A stretch of 64,000 nt of DNA, taken from positions 2,294,001 through 2,358,000 of the forward strand of contig NC_018748.1 in the NCBI RefSeq assembly GCF_000263195.1, written 5' to 3'. A program made the translations under genes and the position numbers. The notes below the pieces were generated by a model. The model searched no databases, was not told the origin of the DNA, and saw only the letters and a program-made list of their open reading frames with translations. Of the stretch, positions 43,807 to 52,548 are shown piece after piece. Within the stretch, counting starts at the first letter, position 1; the number at the start of each line of letters is the position of its first letter. The DNA comes from Emticicia oligotrophica DSM 17448. Lineage in GTDB: Bacteria; Bacteroidota; Bacteroidia; Cytophagales; Spirosomataceae.

Positions 43807-44712
43807 ATGGAACTATCAAAAATAAAATCATCGCTCGAAGACGGGCTTCTTTCTTTTCCAATCACCGATTTTGATGAAAAAGGTGAATTCAATGCCAAAA
43901 CCTTTGCCGAACGTATAGAGTGGTTCGTAAGCCATGATGTTTCATCTGTTTTTGTGGCTGGCGGAACGGGCGAGTTTTTCTCACTGACTGCTGATGAATA
44001 CGAGCAAATTGTCAATATTTCGGTCAAAGTTGTGGCTGAGCGTGTACCAGTAATTGCCAGTGCAGGAAGAAGCATCTCCGAAGCTAAAACTTTTACAAAA
44101 ATTGCTGAAAAAGCTGGAATCCACGCCATTTTGCTCTTCCCGCCATATCTTACCGAATGCCCACAAGATGGCGTGTATGAATATGCCAAAGCAATTATGC
44201 AAAATACCTCATTACCTGTTATTTACTATAATCGTGGCAATGGGGTTTTATCGGCAGAATATATTAAAAAACTAGCCGATACTTGTCCAAATTTCATTGG
44301 TTTGAAAGATGGTACTGGCAATATGCAAGATTTGAACGATACTATCAAGACAGTAGGAAAGCGTCTTTCGTACATTGGGGGAGTTCCAACTGCCGAGATT
44401 ATTGCCGAGGCCTATTTGTCGATTGGTGTCAATACATATTCATCGGCAGCCTTCAATTTTGTGCCAGAGTTAGCTAATAAATTCTATAGAGCCTTGCGTG
44501 CAGGCGATAAAGCCACCGTTGAGAAAATCACGAAAGATTTTTATATTCCATTAGTAAGGCTTCGTGGCAAAAAAAGTGGTTATGCAGTAAGTTTGATAAA
44601 AGCAGGTGCAAAATTGATTGGTAAAAGTGCTGGTGATGTTCGCCCACCACTCACGATGCCAACAGAAGCTGAAGTAGAGCAACTTCGCCAAATTATTAAG
44701 CAGAATAACTGA
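43807..44712 (+). CDS. kdgD: 5-dehydro-4-deoxyglucarate dehydratase
   Basis: A 301-residue DapA-family aldolase-like enzyme that dehydrates and decarboxylates 5-dehydro-4-deoxyglucarate to 2-oxoglutarate semialdehyde. The Schiff-base Lys is Lys167 (FIGLKDGTGN), with Tyr140/Tyr141 (PVIYYNRG) and the GGTGEFFSL loop. The start MELSKIKSSLEDGLLSFPITDF is typical of KdgD rather than other DapA-like enzymes. It is the last gene of the hexarate operon. The next enzyme, the semialdehyde dehydrogenase, is not in the window. Confidence 0.95.
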   Translation: MELSKIKSSLEDGLLSFPITDFDEKGEFNAKTFAERIEWFVSHDVSSVFVAGGTGEFFSLTADEYEQIVNISVKVVAERVPVIASAGRSISEAKTFTKIAEKAGIHAILLFPPYLTECPQDGVYEYAKAIMQNTSLPVIYYNRGNGVLSAEYIKKLADTCPNFIGLKDGTGNMQDLNDTIKTVGKRLSYIGGVPTAEIIAEAYLSIGVNTYSSAAFNFVPELANKFYRALRAGDKATVEKITKDFYIPLVRLRGKKSGYAVSLIKAGAKLIGKSAGDVRPPLTMPTEAEVEQLRQIIKQNN

Positions 44713-44718
44713 TAAAAG

Positions 44719-44756
44719 TGAAGGTATTGTCGGTAAATTCATCGAGAATACCTTCA
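44719..44756. terminator. Terminator between kdgD and the DUF1080-like gene
   Basis: Arms TGAAGGTATT (44719-44728) and AATACCTTCA (44747-44756) are exact complements with an 18-base loop. It sits between convergent genes. Confidence 0.65.
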
Positions 44757-44761
44757 AATAT

Positions 44762-45433
44762 TTACTTCTTTACGATTTTCAAATCTTTAAAATACCCCTC
44801 AGTAAAATTACCAACCCAAAGTCCAATAGAACCAGGCCTTGAACTTCCGTGTTTCATATCATTAACAACTAAAGAAGGATATTTGGCATTATTCAAGAAC
44901 AATTTTGCTTTTTGTCCTTCAACTTCTATTCGCATTGTTATCCATTCATTTAAACCCATATCAGCATAAGACTCGTATTTTTCGGGTTCGGTTTTACGTA
45001 ATTTATCAAATTTATAATCAGGATAAGAGAAATACTGAATGCTATGATTTCTACGGATTTGGTCGTCTGTACGGCCATTAGTCGGGCGAATATAAATGCT
45101 CTCGAATGCTGAATTTTTTTCATCAATTCTGAAAGCAAGTCCAATAAAACCTCTAGAAGTTGCTGGGGCATTTTTCATTAGCCGGCTCAAAACTTTTACC
45201 TCAATTACCCCATTTTGAAATTCAAACCCTTTGATTTTTACATAAGAAGGCATATCTGCATCTTTACTTGTTGTATCAAATTCAACCTTTAAGATTTTTT
45301 TGCCTGAGATTTTTACAAAAGACCTTGAAACATATTCTGTAGCTTCAATATTTTCTTTGCTCATTTTGATGGTTTGAGCCGATAACACCATCGAAAATAG
45401 CATAGATACCAATAAAAGATTTAGTTTTTTCAT
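44762..45433 (-). CDS. Secreted concanavalin-like (DUF1080-type) protein
   Basis: A 223-residue protein with a signal peptide (about 1-19, ending MVLSAQ). The mature part is an all-beta jelly-roll of the laminin-G/DUF1080 kind: FEFQNGVIEVKVLSRL, RGFIGLAFRIDEKN, NEWITMRIEVEGQKAKLFLNN (in pieces), and GSIGLWVGNFTEGYFKDLKI at the end. It probably binds or cuts carbohydrate. It starts 4 bp after the alpha/beta hydrolase gene, so they form one operon. The specific substrate is unknown. Confidence 0.75.
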   Translation of the reverse strand: MKKLNLLLVSMLFSMVLSAQTIKMSKENIEATEYVSRSFVKISGKKILKVEFDTTSKDADMPSYVKIKGFEFQNGVIEVKVLSRLMKNAPATSRGFIGLAFRIDEKNSAFESIYIRPTNGRTDDQIRRNHSIQYFSYPDYKFDKLRKTEPEKYESYADMGLNEWITMRIEVEGQKAKLFLNNAKYPSLVVNDMKHGSSRPGSIGLWVGNFTEGYFKDLKIVKK

Positions 45434-45437
45434 AATA

Positions 45438-46289
45438 TTAGTTTTTTAAAAATGGGGTAATACTTGCCCAAACTGCTGGGAAATTTTCAGCAAAACAAAT
45501 GTGACCAGTATTCGGGATAATACTTAATTGAGCTTTTGGAAGCATGTTGTAAGCATTGATAACGGTCGGTAAAGGAGCATTTCTATCTAATTCGCCCGAA
45601 AGCAACAAAACAGGACACTTAATAGAGCCTAACAATTCTTTGCTGACCACTATTCCGTTATAGAATGTTTGCATAGCACTCCAAAAATCTGTCAATCTTT
45701 CGGGTTGAGGCATAAGTGCCTTTTGCTGAATCCAATAAGCCTTGTCTGAAAGTAATTGTTCGTGATTAAAATTGATGGTTCTTAAGCCCGGAATCTGCTC
45801 ACCTGCACCAATAGCAATCATTTTTTTGATGCGTTCTGGATACATACTCGCAACCTTATATGCCGTGTAAGCACCATCGCTGAAGCCTAAAATTATTGCT
45901 TTTTCTTTTGTAACAGCATTAATAACAGCAATTATATCATTAGCCTTTTTCTCGTAAGTGATAGGAAATGAGCCAATATCCGATTTTCCATGACCACGAG
46001 TAGAAATGGCTATTACTTGAAAGTTTTTCTTCAAACTATCAATAAATTCGGCCATTTCGATGGTAGAACCCAAGATTCCACCGTGCAAAAGCACAATAGG
46101 TTGACCTTGCCCATAAACTTCATAATAGATTTTGGAATCTTGGGTTTGAACGTAATCTCCTACAGCAACATTGTTTCCATAAGAAATTTTATTGATCACA
46201 TTTGCTGGCTGATATGCCCTTCTGAGACTTTGCTGGGCTTGTATTTGTAGAGCAAGAAGTACAAAAATAATTAACTGAAAATTTTTCAT
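45438..46289 (-). CDS. Secreted alpha/beta hydrolase
   Basis: A 283-residue protein. I start at 46289 (MKNFQLIIFVLLALQIQAQQ, a clear signal peptide); the open frame begins 14 codons earlier in a terminator region. The fold signatures are VLLHGGILG (oxyanion), GFSDGAYTAYK (nucleophile Ser), SGELDRNAPLP (acid) and PNTGHICFAEN (base). It is a general hydrolase or esterase in the periplasm. It is cotranscribed with the jelly-roll protein downstream, 4 bp apart. Confidence 0.88.
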   Translation of the reverse strand: MKNFQLIIFVLLALQIQAQQSLRRAYQPANVINKISYGNNVAVGDYVQTQDSKIYYEVYGQGQPIVLLHGGILGSTIEMAEFIDSLKKNFQVIAISTRGHGKSDIGSFPITYEKKANDIIAVINAVTKEKAIILGFSDGAYTAYKVASMYPERIKKMIAIGAGEQIPGLRTINFNHEQLLSDKAYWIQQKALMPQPERLTDFWSAMQTFYNGIVVSKELLGSIKCPVLLLSGELDRNAPLPTVINAYNMLPKAQLSIIPNTGHICFAENFPAVWASITPFLKN

Positions 46290-46303
46290 AAGGACATAAA
46301 AAA

Positions 46304-46341
46304 GCCACGAATGAATTAAAACCCAATTCATACATTCGTGG
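46304..46341 (-). terminator. Terminator after the DinB-like gene
   Basis: Stem GCCACGAAT (46304-46312) with ATTCGTGGC (46333-46341), extended by GAATT (46313-46317) and AATTC (46325-46329) across a 3-base bulge. On the minus strand it is followed by TTTTTT. Confidence 0.85.
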
Positions 46342-46364
46342 CAATAAAAAAAGCTGAATTTATA

Positions 46365-46895
46365 CTAGAATAATTTCTCTTGTGGTGGTTTTGCTCCAGC
46401 CAAACGAATATAAACCGTTGTTTGCCCACGGTGGTGTGTTTGATGTTCAAAGCACTTAGCTAATGCGGTTGCCTTAGTCATTTCGAAGCGTCCGAAAAGC
46501 TTGGTAGTTTCATTGAGTTGGGCAGGAGTCATTTTCTTCACGTTTTCAATTACGAAGTCATAGCCTGCTAAAACCAATTTCGTGACGTTAGCCTTTGAAA
46601 TATCAGTAGTTTTTTCAGATTCTCCTTGTCCAACCGGACTTTTTGCTCCTGTAGCTGCTGCTGCAAAACCATAGTTTCCGTCAGTTAAGTGTAGCATTTG
46701 TTGAGCAAACGAACGCATTTCTGGAGTTGGTTTTAATGCATAGCCTGACTCTGGCATGGCATCGAGATACTCTTTGGTGTATGCCTTCGCTCGTTCCCAC
46801 TCTTTCACGATTTCATCAACCGAAGATTGTGCATTTGCTGTGGCAGATATTCCAAAGAAAATCAATAGAATAGCAATCAATTTTGGATATTTCAT
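46365..46895 (-). CDS. Secreted DinB-family protein
   Basis: A 176-residue protein. I start at 46895 (MKYPKLIAILLIFFGISATA, a signal peptide ending ANAQ), which is 10 codons inside the open frame. The DinB four-helix fold shows MLHLTDGNYG and, near the end, the metal-binding HQTHHRGQTTVYIRLAG motif. DinB-like proteins bind a divalent metal; many are thiol transferases or damage-induced proteins of unknown reaction. Export is unusual for the wider family but common in Bacteroidota members. It is monocistronic, with a terminator after it. Confidence 0.85.
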   Translation of the reverse strand: MKYPKLIAILLIFFGISATANAQSSVDEIVKEWERAKAYTKEYLDAMPESGYALKPTPEMRSFAQQMLHLTDGNYGFAAAATGAKSPVGQGESEKTTDISKANVTKLVLAGYDFVIENVKKMTPAQLNETTKLFGRFEMTKATALAKCFEHQTHHRGQTTVYIRLAGAKPPQEKLF

Positions 46896-46971
46896 AATTA
46901 TGTTGGTTAAAAAATGATTTTGCAAAATTATAATTAATGTTTGATATCTACCCTTAAACTACCTTAAGAAA

Positions 46972-47550
46972 TCAATGATTTTTGCACAAATCTTTACGTA
47001 TTTTACTCAGAAATTCAGGAGTAATACCTAAATATGAGGCAATTTGTGTATTAGGTAGGCGGTTTGTTAAGTGTCGATATTGTTCAAGAAAGCTTAAATA
47101 ACGTGTTTCGGCGGTTGAACTGAAAGTTTGTAAAACTCTATTCTGAAGTTCTATAAACTTATTTTCAGCAATAACTTTAAAAATACGATTAAGTTTTGGG
47201 ATATTTTCGTAGAGAAAATACAAATTTGGAGAGTCAAGTTGTATCACTTCAGCGGGTTCAATGGCTTGTATATATAGTTTGCTGGGTTTTCCAGAATGAA
47301 AACTGTCAATATCGGCAATCCAGTCGTTTTCAGCTGCAAACTGAATATTATGTTCGTATCCTTTATCATCAATGCCGTACATTCTAAAACAGCCTTTGAC
47401 CACAAAAGTGTAATGTTTACAAACCTGACCTTCTTGTAAAATAATTTGTCGGCGTTTGATTTTGCAAAAAGAAACCCTCTGACTTATAATTTCTATTTCT
47501 TCTTTGTCAAGAAGTAGATAACCTTGAAAGTGGTCGATTAAAGGGTGCAT
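46972..47550 (-). CDS. Crp/Fnr-family transcriptional regulator
   Basis: A 192-residue protein. I start it at 47550 (MHPLIDHFQGYLLLDKEEIE), the usual length for this subgroup; the frame is open for 21 more codons upstream. The N-terminal cyclic-nucleotide-binding-like beta-roll has ILQEGQVCKHYTFVVKGCFRMY, and the C-terminal part ends in a short HTH, LPNTQIASYLGITPEFLSKI. No Cys cluster typical of Fnr is present. The effector and targets are unknown; it is divergent from the rhamnosidase gene and next to the DinB-like gene. Confidence 0.9.
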   Translation of the reverse strand: MHPLIDHFQGYLLLDKEEIEIISQRVSFCKIKRRQIILQEGQVCKHYTFVVKGCFRMYGIDDKGYEHNIQFAAENDWIADIDSFHSGKPSKLYIQAIEPAEVIQLDSPNLYFLYENIPKLNRIFKVIAENKFIELQNRVLQTFSSTAETRYLSFLEQYRHLTNRLPNTQIASYLGITPEFLSKIRKDLCKNH

Positions 47551-47721
47551 CAGAAGATAAGGATGATTGTATAACAAATTTAATAAATATAAACTATAAT
47601 TGTGTTTTAGCAAATTATCAGCAATTCAAATTTGATACAAGACAGTGCAGGAGTCTTTACAATTATTAAATCCATAACTTTAACAATTATTGGATTTTGT
47701 ACGTAATATTTGACCTTAATA

Positions 47722-50700
47722 ATGAAAAAAAACTTATTCTTAATAGCTTCATTCATGCTATTTATTGGGCAGATTAACGCTCAATTTACTCTTCAGAAAC
47801 TCCAAGTAAATTATCAAACAACACCTATTGGAACAGATTTAGTCAAACCACAATTTTCTTGGCAAATGCATAATGCAACCAATAAACGTGGACAAGGGCA
47901 AACGGCTTATCAAATTGTGGTTACTGATGAGCAAAATCATACGGTTTGGGACTCGAAAAAGGTGATTTCGGGTATTTCTCACGCTATTCAATATGAAGGC
48001 GAAGCCTTAAAACCAACTACTCGATATACATGGAAACTGACCGTTTGGGATAATTTTAATGCTCTTTCAAGCACAAAATCATGGTTTGAGACTGGTTTTC
48101 TGAATACCAAAATTGACGCATGGTCGGGTGCGGAATGGATAGGAGGTGGAGATGAAGATTTGAATTTTTACTCACATTATTTGTCGGTTTTTAAGGTTCA
48201 ATATGATATTCAATTGGCCCAAAATTCAAGCAAAGGTTCGTTTATCTTTGGGGCAAATGATAGCCGATTGAGCAATCAGTATCTCAATTTTATGGGTGTT
48301 GAGCGTAAAAAAGATGAAAGTTATGTAGAAATAGAATTAGATATTTCTACACTAACCAATGAAGCCAATTCGACAGCAAAACTCAATATTTATCGAGCGG
48401 GTTATACTAAAACTGATAAAGCAGAAGAGCCACTCAAATCTATTGCAATTCCGCAAAGTATTATTAATCAAGCGAATAAAAATGCCAAACACACAGTTTT
48501 TGTGGAGTGCAACTTTGGCGTTTTTGAATTTTATATAGATGGTACTGACGAAGCCCATAAAATTGCCGATAAATCAATGACGCCAACGAGTAGATTTGCA
48601 CCTCGCGGACTCAACCTAAATCCGGTGGGTGTGGGGAATAACTTCATTAGTTTCCCTATGTTGGCCGATATCGGTTTTAGAACAAAGGCAAATCAAACTG
48701 CCTTTTTTACAGATATTCAAGTAAAAAACTTCCGTTATCCAAGTAATACTTTATATCATCTGGAAAAAGCTCCGTTAGTTTCTGGTGAGGCACTTATCAC
48801 CCTCAATCCAAGTAAAAATGCTACGCCAATGCTACGCTCGGTATTTAAAACTGATGCCAAAGCAATCAAAAAAGCAAGATTATACGTAACTGCCCGTGGA
48901 ATTTACGAAGTGTTTATCAACGGAAATCGTGTGAGTAATGAATACTTTAATCCAGGCCTAACGCAGTATAATAAAAACCACATGTACCAAACTTTTGACG
49001 TTACCTCAAATCTCAAAAATGGACAAGCCAATGCCATTGGAGCGTGGCTGAGTGAAGGTTGGTGGAGTGGTAATATTACTTACAGTGGTGAAAGTTGGAA
49101 CTGGTTCGGCGACCGCCAATCGTTGTTGGTAAAACTAGTTGTTACTTACACTGATGGTTCTGAGCAAATCGTCACAACTAATAATAAAGACTGGAAATTA
49201 TTTACAGATGGCCCGATACGAGTAGGTTCGTTTTTCCAAGGTGAAGTATATGATGCCACCAAAGAAGAAGCAATTAAGGGCTGGACAACAACAAACTATA
49301 ATGATAAAGCTTGGAAATCAGCTGTAGAAGTACCACTCGAAGGTACGGGCATTGTTGGTGATGTGAAATATTCGGGTCGTTATGCCGCTTCTTTACCTTA
49401 TAATGATTTCAAATTAGTGGGTCAGATGGGCGAAAATATCAAAATTGTAAAAACGCTATCGGCTCAAAAAGTTGAAGAGGTTAGACAAAAGGTATTTGTC
49501 TATGATATGGGACAAAACATGGTTGGGTTTCCGCAGATTTTGATAAAAAATGGGAAAAAAGGGCAAATAATTAACCTTCGCTATGCAGAAATTACGTACC
49601 CAAATTTACCCGATTATAAAGGTAATGAAGGTATGATTATGCTCGAAAACATCAGAGCGGCTCTTGCACAAGACCAATACATTCTAAAAGGTGGCGATGA
49701 AATCATTCAACCAAGATTTACTTTTCATGGGTATCGTTATTTAGAAATTACGGGTGTAGAAAAGGCTATTCCTGCAACCGATGTAAAAGGCTTAGTCATT
49801 AGTTCAATTTCTGAAATATCTTCAAAATACGAAACAAGTAATCCTTTAGTAAATCGTTTTTGGGAGAATATTACTTGGTCTTTGCGTGGAAATTTTGTTT
49901 CGATACCAACCGACTGCCCGCAACGCAACGAGCGTATGGGTTGGAGCGGTGATATTTCAGTATTTGCAAGAAGTAGTACTTACCTAACCGATGCCAATTT
50001 ATTTTTAAGAAGACATCTTTTGGGCATGCGTGATATTCAGCCAGAAAGCGGTCGATTTACCGATGTTGCCCCTGTAGGTGGTGGTTTCGGTGGTACACTT
50101 TGGGGAAGTGCTGGCGTTGTGGTTGCTTGGGAAACTTATCGACAATACGGTGATGTACAAATGTTGGCCGAGCATTATGGTGCAATGAAAAAATACATGG
50201 CTTTCTTAGAAACTAAAATCGATAAAACAACAGGAATTCTAAATGAAGGTCCGTTGGGAGATTGGTTGAGCCCAGAAGGCAATAAAAATGATAATACTTT
50301 GTTTTGGATGGCCTATTTTGCCTATGATTTAGAGTTAATGAGCAAAATGGCCGAAGCTTTAGGCAACACCGATGATGCTAAAAGCTTTTTGAAGAGAAGT
50401 GAAGAAATCAAGCGGATATTTAATGAAACGTATGTAGATAAATCTTCGCACCGAACTGTCAAATCGGGCATGAAAACTGGTTTTATGGCTGCACCCAATG
50501 AAGCAGATACCCGTGGAAGTTCAGATAAAGGTGTTTTGATTGATACACAAGCGTCTTATGCTGTTCCTTTGGCTTTAGGTGTATTTGATGCCCAAAATAA
50601 GCCTTTTGTAATCAAGCATTTAAGCGAAACTATCACTCGTAAAAACAAAGACGATGGCGGCGTTGAACGCCCAGAAAACTCTTTGATGACAGGTTTCATC

Positions 50701-51255
50701 GGTACGGCATCTATGAGTGAAGCACTTTCTGCAAACGGTCGTGATGATTTGGCGTATCAACTATTGACTAATAAGCAATATCCATCTTGGCTATATTCGG
50801 TGGTTAATGGTGCTACTACCATTTGGGAACGCTTAAATAGTTACACCGTAGAAAATGGTTTTGGTGGTAATAACTCCATGAATTCGTTCAACCATTATTC
50901 GTTTGGAGCGGTAGCGGCTTGGATGTACAATTATTCTTTGGGTATTCAGCGTCATCCACAAAAGACAGGTTTTAAAGAATTCATCCTCAAACCAACACCC
51001 GACCCAACTGGCCAGATGACCTCTGCTAAAGGGTATTACGATTCGATTTACGGAAGAATAGAGAGCGAGTGGAATAGTGAAGGAGGTAAAACAACTTATA
51101 AGTTCACTGTTCCACCAAATACATCCGCTGCTTTGTATCTTCCTGCTAATAAGCAAATTACAGAATCAGGCAAGAAAGTGAAAATTGAAAAAACCGAAGG
51201 AGATAAAGTAGTGATTTCGCTTTCTTCTGGAAGCTATGTTTTTGAGGTGAAATAG
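47722..51255 (+). CDS. Secreted alpha-L-rhamnosidase, family 78
   Basis: A 1177-residue multidomain glycosidase. I start at 47722 (MKKNLFLIASFMLFIGQINAQ) for the signal peptide. The N-terminal Fn3/beta domains (LQKLQVNYQTTPIGTDLVKPQFSW) lead to the rhamnosidase N-domain (about 390-560) and the (alpha/alpha)6 barrel. The active-site stretch is in TDCPQRNERMGWSGDISVFA; the loop GPLGDWLSPEG follows. The C-terminal domain with PTPDPTGQMTSAKGYY closes it. It removes terminal alpha-L-rhamnose from plant polysaccharides or glycosides. It is monocistronic and followed by a terminator. Confidence 0.95.
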   Translation: MKKNLFLIASFMLFIGQINAQFTLQKLQVNYQTTPIGTDLVKPQFSWQMHNATNKRGQGQTAYQIVVTDEQNHTVWDSKKVISGISHAIQYEGEALKPTTRYTWKLTVWDNFNALSSTKSWFETGFLNTKIDAWSGAEWIGGGDEDLNFYSHYLSVFKVQYDIQLAQNSSKGSFIFGANDSRLSNQYLNFMGVERKKDESYVEIELDISTLTNEANSTAKLNIYRAGYTKTDKAEEPLKSIAIPQSIINQANKNAKHTVFVECNFGVFEFYIDGTDEAHKIADKSMTPTSRFAPRGLNLNPVGVGNNFISFPMLADIGFRTKANQTAFFTDIQVKNFRYPSNTLYHLEKAPLVSGEALITLNPSKNATPMLRSVFKTDAKAIKKARLYVTARGIYEVFINGNRVSNEYFNPGLTQYNKNHMYQTFDVTSNLKNGQANAIGAWLSEGWWSGNITYSGESWNWFGDRQSLLVKLVVTYTDGSEQIVTTNNKDWKLFTDGPIRVGSFFQGEVYDATKEEAIKGWTTTNYNDKAWKSAVEVPLEGTGIVGDVKYSGRYAASLPYNDFKLVGQMGENIKIVKTLSAQKVEEVRQKVFVYDMGQNMVGFPQILIKNGKKGQIINLRYAEITYPNLPDYKGNEGMIMLENIRAALAQDQYILKGGDEIIQPRFTFHGYRYLEITGVEKAIPATDVKGLVISSISEISSKYETSNPLVNRFWENITWSLRGNFVSIPTDCPQRNERMGWSGDISVFARSSTYLTDANLFLRRHLLGMRDIQPESGRFTDVAPVGGGFGGTLWGSAGVVVAWETYRQYGDVQMLAEHYGAMKKYMAFLETKIDKTTGILNEGPLGDWLSPEGNKNDNTLFWMAYFAYDLELMSKMAEALGNTDDAKSFLKRSEEIKRIFNETYVDKSSHRTVKSGMKTGFMAAPNEADTRGSSDKGVLIDTQASYAVPLALGVFDAQNKPFVIKHLSETITRKNKDDGGVERPENSLMTGFIGTASMSEALSANGRDDLAYQLLTNKQYPSWLYSVVNGATTIWERLNSYTVENGFGGNNSMNSFNHYSFGAVAAWMYNYSLGIQRHPQKTGFKEFILKPTPDPTGQMTSAKGYYDSIYGRIESEWNSEGGKTTYKFTVPPNTSAALYLPANKQITESGKKVKIEKTEGDKVVISLSSGSYVFEVK

Positions 51256-51275
51256 GTAAAGTATGTTAATATTTT

Positions 51276-51309
51276 AAAATCAGAGCCAATTTTATTTAGC
51301 TCTGATTTT
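51276..51309 (+). terminator. Terminator after the rhamnosidase gene
   Basis: Arms AAAATCAGAGC (51276-51286) and GCTCTGATTTT (51299-51309) are exact complements, followed by GTTTT. Confidence 0.85.
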
Positions 51310-51348
51310 GTTTTAACTTTATTATCAATTCAAAAAAAATTTCCACAA

Positions 51349-52221
51349 ATGATAAAAAAAGTATTTTTGAGCCATAACCATGCGGATAAGCCTTTTGTAA
51401 GAAAACTTGCAGTTGATTTAGAGAACCACGGTGTAAAATGTTGGTTAGATGAGGCTGAAATGAAAATTGGAGATTCTCTGATTCAAAAAATTAGGCAAGG
51501 TATTGATGAAGCAGATTTTTTTGCTGTAATATTATCTCCTAACTCAGTGAGAGCACCATGGGTAATTAATGAACTTGATGTAGCCATGAATTTCCAAATT
51601 TATGAAAAGGTTAAAGTTTTACCCATAATGTTAAAAGATTGTGAGATTCCAGGTTTTCTCATAGGTAAGTTATATGCAGACTTTAAGGACGAAAATGAAT
51701 ATGAAAGTTCTTTTAAAAGATTATTAAATACGATTGGGGTCGTTTTTAATAAAAATTTATTGAATCCACAACCAGATAGCAACAATTTAGGCAAAGCTAT
51801 TGATAAAGCAATATCAATAAATTTACCCTTAATGCATGCCCCTTTTCATCGACCATTCCAATATATAGGCATGACGATTTCTCAATTAGAGTCAATATTA
51901 AAAGTAAAAAGTAATGATGTTGGAAATTTGGTTGTTGAAAATGACGAGTGTAGAATGTTTTTAGAAGCAGAAGGTAATTTCGTAAGCTATGTTGAGGTAG
52001 ATATCAAAAGAACTGCCCCACATTTTTTGAACAAAGAATTTGATTCAGAACCATTACTAGGGGCATTGAGTATAAGTCTTTCTGAGCTCGAATTAGAGAG
52101 GAAGCAGACTCATCATCATACTTATTATGACCACCGAAGAAAACTAAAAGTAAGTGTATCTTGTACTTACGATGGTTCACCTTTATGTGTTTCATTTAGC
52201 TCAAAATATTACGGTATGTAG
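51349..52221 (+). CDS. TIR-domain protein with an unassigned C-terminal half
   Basis: A 290-residue protein. The TIR domain (about 3-120) shows KVFLSHNHADKPFVRKLA (box 1), CWLDEAEMKIGDSL (the loop before helix B), SPNSVRAPWVINELDVAM with Glu75 in the place of the NADase catalytic glutamate, and IGKLYADF. Bacterial TIR domains often cleave NAD+ as effectors of antiphage defence. Residues 165-290 (FQYIGMTISQLESILKVKS at its start) match no family I recognise and may sense a trigger. The gene stands alone, without STING, SIR2 or cyclase partners, and is followed by a large palindromic element. Confidence 0.85.
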   Translation: MIKKVFLSHNHADKPFVRKLAVDLENHGVKCWLDEAEMKIGDSLIQKIRQGIDEADFFAVILSPNSVRAPWVINELDVAMNFQIYEKVKVLPIMLKDCEIPGFLIGKLYADFKDENEYESSFKRLLNTIGVVFNKNLLNPQPDSNNLGKAIDKAISINLPLMHAPFHRPFQYIGMTISQLESILKVKSNDVGNLVVENDECRMFLEAEGNFVSYVEVDIKRTAPHFLNKEFDSEPLLGALSISLSELELERKQTHHHTYYDHRRKLKVSVSCTYDGSPLCVSFSSKYYGM

Positions 52222-52334
52222 GATTGTAACTATAATAAAATTATTGAAATTTTAACATTTTCGACTTTTAAAGTATAATCCTTGTAAGAAATATAAGCTT
52301 GAAAATATGTTTTTGACAATAAAGTAATTGCTAA

Positions 52335-52541
52335 CATGAGTCATCCCGAATTTTGAGATAAAACTGCCCCTTTGGGGCTAAATATCGGTAGAAAGATTAA
52401 ATTCCCCAAAAACGAGTTCCATAGGAACGACCCATTTAGTTATATTGGTCGTTCCTACGGAACTTAAAATTGCAAAAAATACTATTTACTACCGATATTT
52501 GACCCTTAATAGGGTCTTTTTAAAATAAGGTATGACACATG
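52335..52541. repeat. Composite palindromic element, 207 bp
   Basis: The element fills most of the 327-bp gap between the TIR and alcohol dehydrogenase genes. From outside in: CATGAGTCAT (52335-52344) pairs with ATGACACATG (52532-52541, one mismatch); small hairpins GCCCC-TTT-GGGGC (52366-52378) and GACCC...GGGTC (52501-52516) sit at matching places; AAATATCGGTAG (52380-52391) pairs with CTACCGATATTT (52489-52500); and the 17-bp GTTCCATAGGAACGACC (52416-52432) with GGTCGTTCCTACGGAAC (52447-52463, one mismatch) closes the centre. It encodes no protein. Nothing else was found in the gap. Confidence 0.8.
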
Positions 52542-52548
52542 TTTCATA

